Source: Bradyrhizobium sp. | GTDB lineage: Bacteria; Pseudomonadota; Alphaproteobacteria; Rhizobiales; Beijerinckiaceae | Length of the DNA stretch: 64,000 nt | Reading direction: 5' to 3' | Assembly: GCA_004799435.1 (NCBI GenBank) | Contig: SSMV01000025.1 | Coordinates: 42,959 to 106,958, forward strand | In this document: piece after piece, positions 60,205-64,000 of the stretch | How positions within the stretch are numbered: position 1 is the stretch's first letter | Layout: every line of letters begins with the position of its first letter | Program-made: the position numbers and the translations under genes | Notes under the pieces: model-generated | Seen by the model: the letters and a program-made list of their open reading frames with translations, nothing else | Database searches by the model: none | What the model was told of the DNA's origin: nothing

Positions 60205-60546
60205 ATGAGCTACGCCGATCGCGCCGACATGCGCCTCGTCAAGGATCTGACGGCGCTCGCGCCGGTCGAGGCCAAGGGCTATTTCGCCCTGAGCGACGCC
60301 GCCGAGCGCGCCGACGGCCGCATCCCGCCCAAATATCGCGAGTTGATGTCGATCGCCGTCGCGCTGACGACCCAATGCGCCTATTGCCTCGATGTCCACA
60401 CGAAACGCGCCTTGGCGGCAGGCGCCTCGCGCGAAGAGATCGCCGAGGCCGCCTTTATCGCCTCGGCTTTGCGCGCTGGCGCGGCGGCGGCGCATGGGCT
60501 TCTCGCCCTGAAGCTTTACGACGAGCATGCCGCGGTCGCCTCCTAG
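60205..60546 (+). CDS. Carboxymuconolactone decarboxylase/AhpD-like protein
   Basis: RIPPKYRELMSIAVALTTQCAYCLDVHTKRALAAGASREEIAEAAFIAS (CXXC...H). Confidence 0.94.
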   Translation: MSYADRADMRLVKDLTALAPVEAKGYFALSDAAERADGRIPPKYRELMSIAVALTTQCAYCLDVHTKRALAAGASREEIAEAAFIASALRAGAAAAHGLLALKLYDEHAAVAS

Positions 60547-60557
60547 GGACGTTCAAT

Positions 60558-60929
60558 TCATTGAACGTCTACGGAGACCTTCACGTTCGCAGGCCCGCTG
60601 CGCACATTGTTCGATCCGACGATCGAAATCACGAATTCGTCGGCGCCTTTGTACCCCGAGCTCGGTTGATATCGAAACTTGGGATAAGCGAAGGAGTTAT
60701 TCCATGACGCGGAGCCGTGCTTCGGCTGTTGCGATATTTGGATGGAATCAACCCTCGAAGTCTCGGCGATGACTCCTATGCCGGTTGTGCAAGAACTGCC
60801 ATCGGTGATGTGCATCACCGTGTTTGTGTCCTCGGCAAAATAGAAGCGCTATCTGTCCACGTTACAGCCGGCGTAGCTAGAGGCGACGCTCGCCAGCAAG
60901 ATCGCAGCAGAAAATATTGCAACGCGCAT
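60558..60929 (-). pseudogene. Secreted Ig-like domain protein interrupted by one in-frame TAG
   Basis: From ATG at 60929: MRVAIFSAAILLASVASSYAGCNVDR(TAG)RFYFAEDTNTVMHITDGSSCTTGIGVIAE...HGSASWNNSFAYPKFRYQPSSGYKGADEFVISIV...NVKVSVDVQ*; TAG at 60849-60851; AGGGGAAG SD upstream. Confidence 0.75.
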
Positions 60930-61039
60930 TCACTTCCCCTTTTCAAGATATGAATTCGCCGCTTTTCGGCGATGTCGCAATGACGCACTCGCTCGTCGCG
61001 CGAGGCGCCGAAGTTTTCTGCGTGTCTCGGCGCGCCTCG

Positions 61040-61444
61040 CTAGAGCGCCTCGACAACCTCGCCATCCTCTTTGACGAAACGCCCGATATGCGGGTTTGGC
61101 AGGATCGAAAGCACAAGTTCGGACGGCCGGCACAGCTTCACGCCGAGCGGCGTGACGACGATCGGCCGATTGATCAGGATCGGATGCGCCAACATGAAAT
61201 CGAGCAATTCGCCGTCGCTCCATTTCGGATCGGCAAGCCTCAGCTCGGCATAGGGCGTTCCCTTCTCGCGCAGGAGTGCGCGGGTCGACATGCCCATCGC
61301 CGCGATCAACGCCTTGAGCTTTTTCCGCGTCGGCGGCGTTTTCAGATATTCGATGATTGTCGGTTCTTCGCCGCTGCGCCGGATCATAGCGAGCGTGTTG
61401 CGGGACGTTCCGCACGCAGGATTGTGATAGATTTCTATGGCCAT
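61040..61444 (-). CDS. arsC: Arsenate reductase (glutaredoxin-type ArsC)
   Basis: IEIYHNPACGTSRNTLAMIRRSGEEPTIIEYLKTPPTRKKL...ILINRPIVVTPLGVKLCRPSE. Confidence 0.95.
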   Translation of the reverse strand: MAIEIYHNPACGTSRNTLAMIRRSGEEPTIIEYLKTPPTRKKLKALIAAMGMSTRALLREKGTPYAELRLADPKWSDGELLDFMLAHPILINRPIVVTPLGVKLCRPSELVLSILPNPHIGRFVKEDGEVVEAL

Positions 61445-61516
61445 GTTTCGTCGACCGGGCTCGCGTCACTTACGCTGAGCCCGGCCTTCGCACCGTCCTT
61501 CGCGGACGACGATCGT

Positions 61517-61705
61517 CTAGCGATACCAGCAATAACCGTTGTGATTGCAGACGCGCTGATGCGGGTAGATGAAGCCGGGACCGGCGCAGAAATTATACCA
61601 GTGGTAGCCCGTCACGCCGAGGCGATAGCAGCCGGCGCTGGCCTCGGAAATCGCCATGGTCGACAGCAGCGCGACGGCGGCGACGGTCAAAAAGAGCTTG
61701 GTCAT
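61517..61705 (-). CDS. Small secreted Cys/aromatic-rich peptide
   Basis: MTKLFLTVAAVALLSTMAISEASAGCYRLGVTGYHWYNFCAGPGFIYPHQRVCNHNGYCWYR*; signal peptide plus about 38-residue mature part with 4 Cys. Confidence 0.7.
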   Translation of the reverse strand: MTKLFLTVAAVALLSTMAISEASAGCYRLGVTGYHWYNFCAGPGFIYPHQRVCNHNGYCWYR

Positions 61706-61810
61706 TTCGTCTCTCCCTCTAAAGCGGCGCCCGGCGGGCGCCTTGATGTTCGGCTGGCGCCCGTGGCGCTCTTGTAAAGACCTTAATTCACAAGACGGCC
61801 TGGCGGTTCC

Positions 61811-62635
61811 TCAATCCCCGACAAGATTGGCGTCGCTGGCGCTGACCGAGGCGACGCCGTCGAGCTCACTCAATCTATCGACCAGTTTTGCGACAGAACG
61901 TTTGCCCCGCACCTCCAGCATCAGTGTCACCGGACCCTTGGCTCGGACGCTTTCACTCTCCGACGATTCGGCAAGATCCGCGGCCCCGTCAGCGCTCTGC
62001 CTGGCGCGGTTCTTCCCGGCGTGCTTTGCCCAGGGCTCGCGCTCGCCGCCGTCCTCTTTTTGCACCTGAACGCGGGTGACGGCGAAATCCTGTTGCGTGC
62101 AAAGAACAAGAATCTCGCGCAGCAGGCCCCGCCCGTCCTGATAGGAAATCTGCAGCGAGGAGGGCGCCCAGCGCGACTTCGGCAGCCGGCGCTCGATAAC
62201 AGGAAAACCGAAGATCACGACGAAATTGGCGGCGGTGACGGCGATCGCCAGCAGCGGCAGGCCGGCGCCGCAGGCCATGCCGACCGCCGAGGTCACCCAG
62301 ATTGTCGCCGCAGTGTTGAGGCCGCGCACCAGATCCTTGCGCACGAAAATGACGCCGCCGCCGATGAAGCCGATGCCCGAGACGATCTGCGCGGCCATGC
62401 GCGAGGGGTCGAGCACGATGCGACCCTCGCTCAGGATGTTGGTGAAGCCATATTTCGAGATCAGGAGAATGAGCGCCGAGCCGACGCCAACCAGCGTATA
62501 GGTGCGCAGGCCCGCGCTTTTCTGGCGCATCTCGCGCTCGAGCCCGATCAGCGCCGACAGCAAAAGCGCCAGACCCAGTTCCGCGAACTGGAGCCAGCTC
62601 TGGCCGATCGGCTCGCCGACGAACGTGCTCAGCAT
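61811..62635 (-). CDS. MgtC/SapB-family membrane protein
   Basis: ALLLSALIGLEREMRQKSAGLRTYTLVGVGSALILLIS; DPSRMAAQIVSGIGFIGGGVIFVRKDLVRGLNTAATIWVTSAVGMACGAG. Confidence 0.93.
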   Translation of the reverse strand: MLSTFVGEPIGQSWLQFAELGLALLLSALIGLEREMRQKSAGLRTYTLVGVGSALILLISKYGFTNILSEGRIVLDPSRMAAQIVSGIGFIGGGVIFVRKDLVRGLNTAATIWVTSAVGMACGAGLPLLAIAVTAANFVVIFGFPVIERRLPKSRWAPSSLQISYQDGRGLLREILVLCTQQDFAVTRVQVQKEDGGEREPWAKHAGKNRARQSADGAADLAESSESESVRAKGPVTLMLEVRGKRSVAKLVDRLSELDGVASVSASDANLVGD

Positions 62636-62823
62636 GACTGCCCGCCCAAATCTGGACGATAGGGACCCGCAACGTTGAAGCAACCTCGCTGCGCAGGGTC
62701 AAGCGCTAGGCTGACGGCAATTTGTCCGGTCCGCCGGCTTGTCTGGCGCTTGGGCCCAGCCAATACTGAGGCCGCATTCAAGCATGGCGGCGCGCCGGCT
62801 CAGGCGCGCCAAGAGGAGGGGCA

Positions 62824-63306
62824 ATGGGCAAGCGCGCAGCCTTCGCCTGCACTCTCGCCTTGGTCGGCCTGACGACGGCGACCGGCGCGAGAGCGGCGAT
62901 TCAGTTCTGCAACAAATTCCCGCAAAAGATTTTCGTCGCCATCGCCTATTCCCAGGCCGACGGCTCGTGGGAGTCGCGCGGCTGGCTCGAACTCGACAAC
63001 GGCGACTGTCGCGACTTCGATTCGGCGCTTCACCCCGGCACGTTATTCTACCGCGGCGAGAGCGTGACCTATCGCAATCAGCGCGGCCAGAACGTCACCA
63101 CCGTCTGGAGCACGCCCGGACACCAGTTCGCGACGTGGGAAAAGGACAATTTCGAATATTGGGGCGCTGAGGGGAAGGTTCTGAATTCAACCCTCGAGGA
63201 TTTCACGCTGGTCGCCGACGATCTCGACAATGACACGTCGGTCACTGTCACCTTCGAAGAGGACGGCATTCACACGACGACCGACATCAAGCGCCCGCCA
63301 CGTTAG
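62824..63306 (+). CDS. DUF1036-like secreted protein
   Basis: Signal peptide; IQFCNKFPQKIFVAIAYSQADGSWESRGWLELDNGDCRDF. Confidence 0.85.
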   Translation: MGKRAAFACTLALVGLTTATGARAAIQFCNKFPQKIFVAIAYSQADGSWESRGWLELDNGDCRDFDSALHPGTLFYRGESVTYRNQRGQNVTTVWSTPGHQFATWEKDNFEYWGAEGKVLNSTLEDFTLVADDLDNDTSVTVTFEEDGIHTTTDIKRPPR

Positions 63307-63335
63307 GCGGAAACGACGTCAAGTCGGGGCGCCGT

Positions 63336-63746
63336 TCAATTGGCGGCGTGGCTCGCCTGCCAGCCTTCGTCGGCCATGGCGAAAGGCTCGCCGTTGCGTC
63401 GCCACAACATGACGCGCGCCTTCACCTTGAGCCCGGCGAGCCCGGTCGCGCGGGCGGTTTCGATCCGCAGCGCGACGCGATTGGTCGCCGCCCGAGCGCG
63501 ACGCGTCGCCATCCGGGTTTTGGCGTTGTCGTTGCGCTTCTGCGCGATGAGCGCCGCAATCTCCTCGGCCCAGGCGCGCTCGAACTCGCCGCCTTCGCGG
63601 AGCAAGGCCATGTCGAGGGCGCGCGGCGGCTCGCTATGCACCTGCGGCGCACGGCGCCGGCAATGGGCTTCAAACCGTTCGATGCGTCCGAATAACACCC
63701 CGAGATCGAAGTAACGGGGCTCACGGACGAGCAATCCGTAAGTCAT
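63336..63746 (-). CDS. Hypothetical protein
   Basis: ORF from ATG at 63746: MTYGLLVREPRYFDLGVLFGRIERFEAHCRRRAPQ...; codon-plausible, no family recognised. Confidence 0.55.
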   Translation of the reverse strand: MTYGLLVREPRYFDLGVLFGRIERFEAHCRRRAPQVHSEPPRALDMALLREGGEFERAWAEEIAALIAQKRNDNAKTRMATRRARAATNRVALRIETARATGLAGLKVKARVMLWRRNGEPFAMADEGWQASHAAN

Positions 63747-63939
63747 GACGCGACAACTCCAAATCAATATTGACGGAAAGGCGCAACTCTACAGTCACAA
63801 CTACACCGTAACCAGAAGTCTGCGCCCCGACTTACGCTATGTCAACTCTGTGATTACTAGAATAATTTCTTAACTTCAAAACCAATATAAGCCGATGCGG
63901 CGATATTGATTCAAATTGTATCGATCGAAGCGGGGTGCG

Positions 63940-63973
63940 CTCGCGCCGGCGCGATAGGTTTCGCCGGCGCGAG
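63940..63973. repeat. Perfect 12-bp inverted repeat (hairpin)
   Basis: CTCGCGCCGGCG-cgataggttt-CGCCGGCGCGAG; no adjacent T-tract, so not called a terminator. Confidence 0.7.
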
Positions 63974-64000
63974 CCCAGGCTTTTCAGTCTTCCGTGCTTT

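Noticed and set aside
1-64000. CRISPR arrays, rRNA, transposases, prophage, retrons
   Set aside because: No spaced direct-repeat array, rRNA signature or mobile-element protein motif was recognised anywhere in the window.

Overview
The window is a GC-rich chromosomal segment from an alphaproteobacterium. Gene content and order suggest Hyphomicrobiales/Rhizobiales (inference). Most of it is ordinary housekeeping DNA: fabG(partial)-acpP-fabF-mltG, rlmB, rpsM-rpsK-rpoA-rplQ, purB, pth-rplY, xseA and xseB at separate sites, gltX, lptC-lptA-lptB, chvI-chvG-hprK-EIIA(Man)-HPr, and two tRNAs (Ile2-CAT and Leu-CAG). There is no rRNA, CRISPR array, transposase or prophage that I can support. The most interesting region is 50.0-54.6 kb. 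A SLOG-like nucleotide-sensor protein with a SLATT-like 2TM module is divergently transcribed from a diverged membrane paralogue, which is probably co-transcribed with a patatin-like phospholipase. No CD-NTase is visible nearby. This looks like a candidate nucleotide-sensing, membrane/lipase-effector (immunity-like) system. Other observations: a secreted Ig-like protein gene with one in-frame amber stop right after its signal peptide (60.56-60.93 kb), two families of intergenic palindromic repeats (19.73 kb/58.00 kb and 28.09/28.17 kb), several conserved-looking small membrane or secreted ORFs, an SLC5-type transporter fused to a hybrid histidine kinase, and a strong predicted promoter with a leader hairpin before rpsM. 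All product calls come from reading translated motifs; no database search was run.
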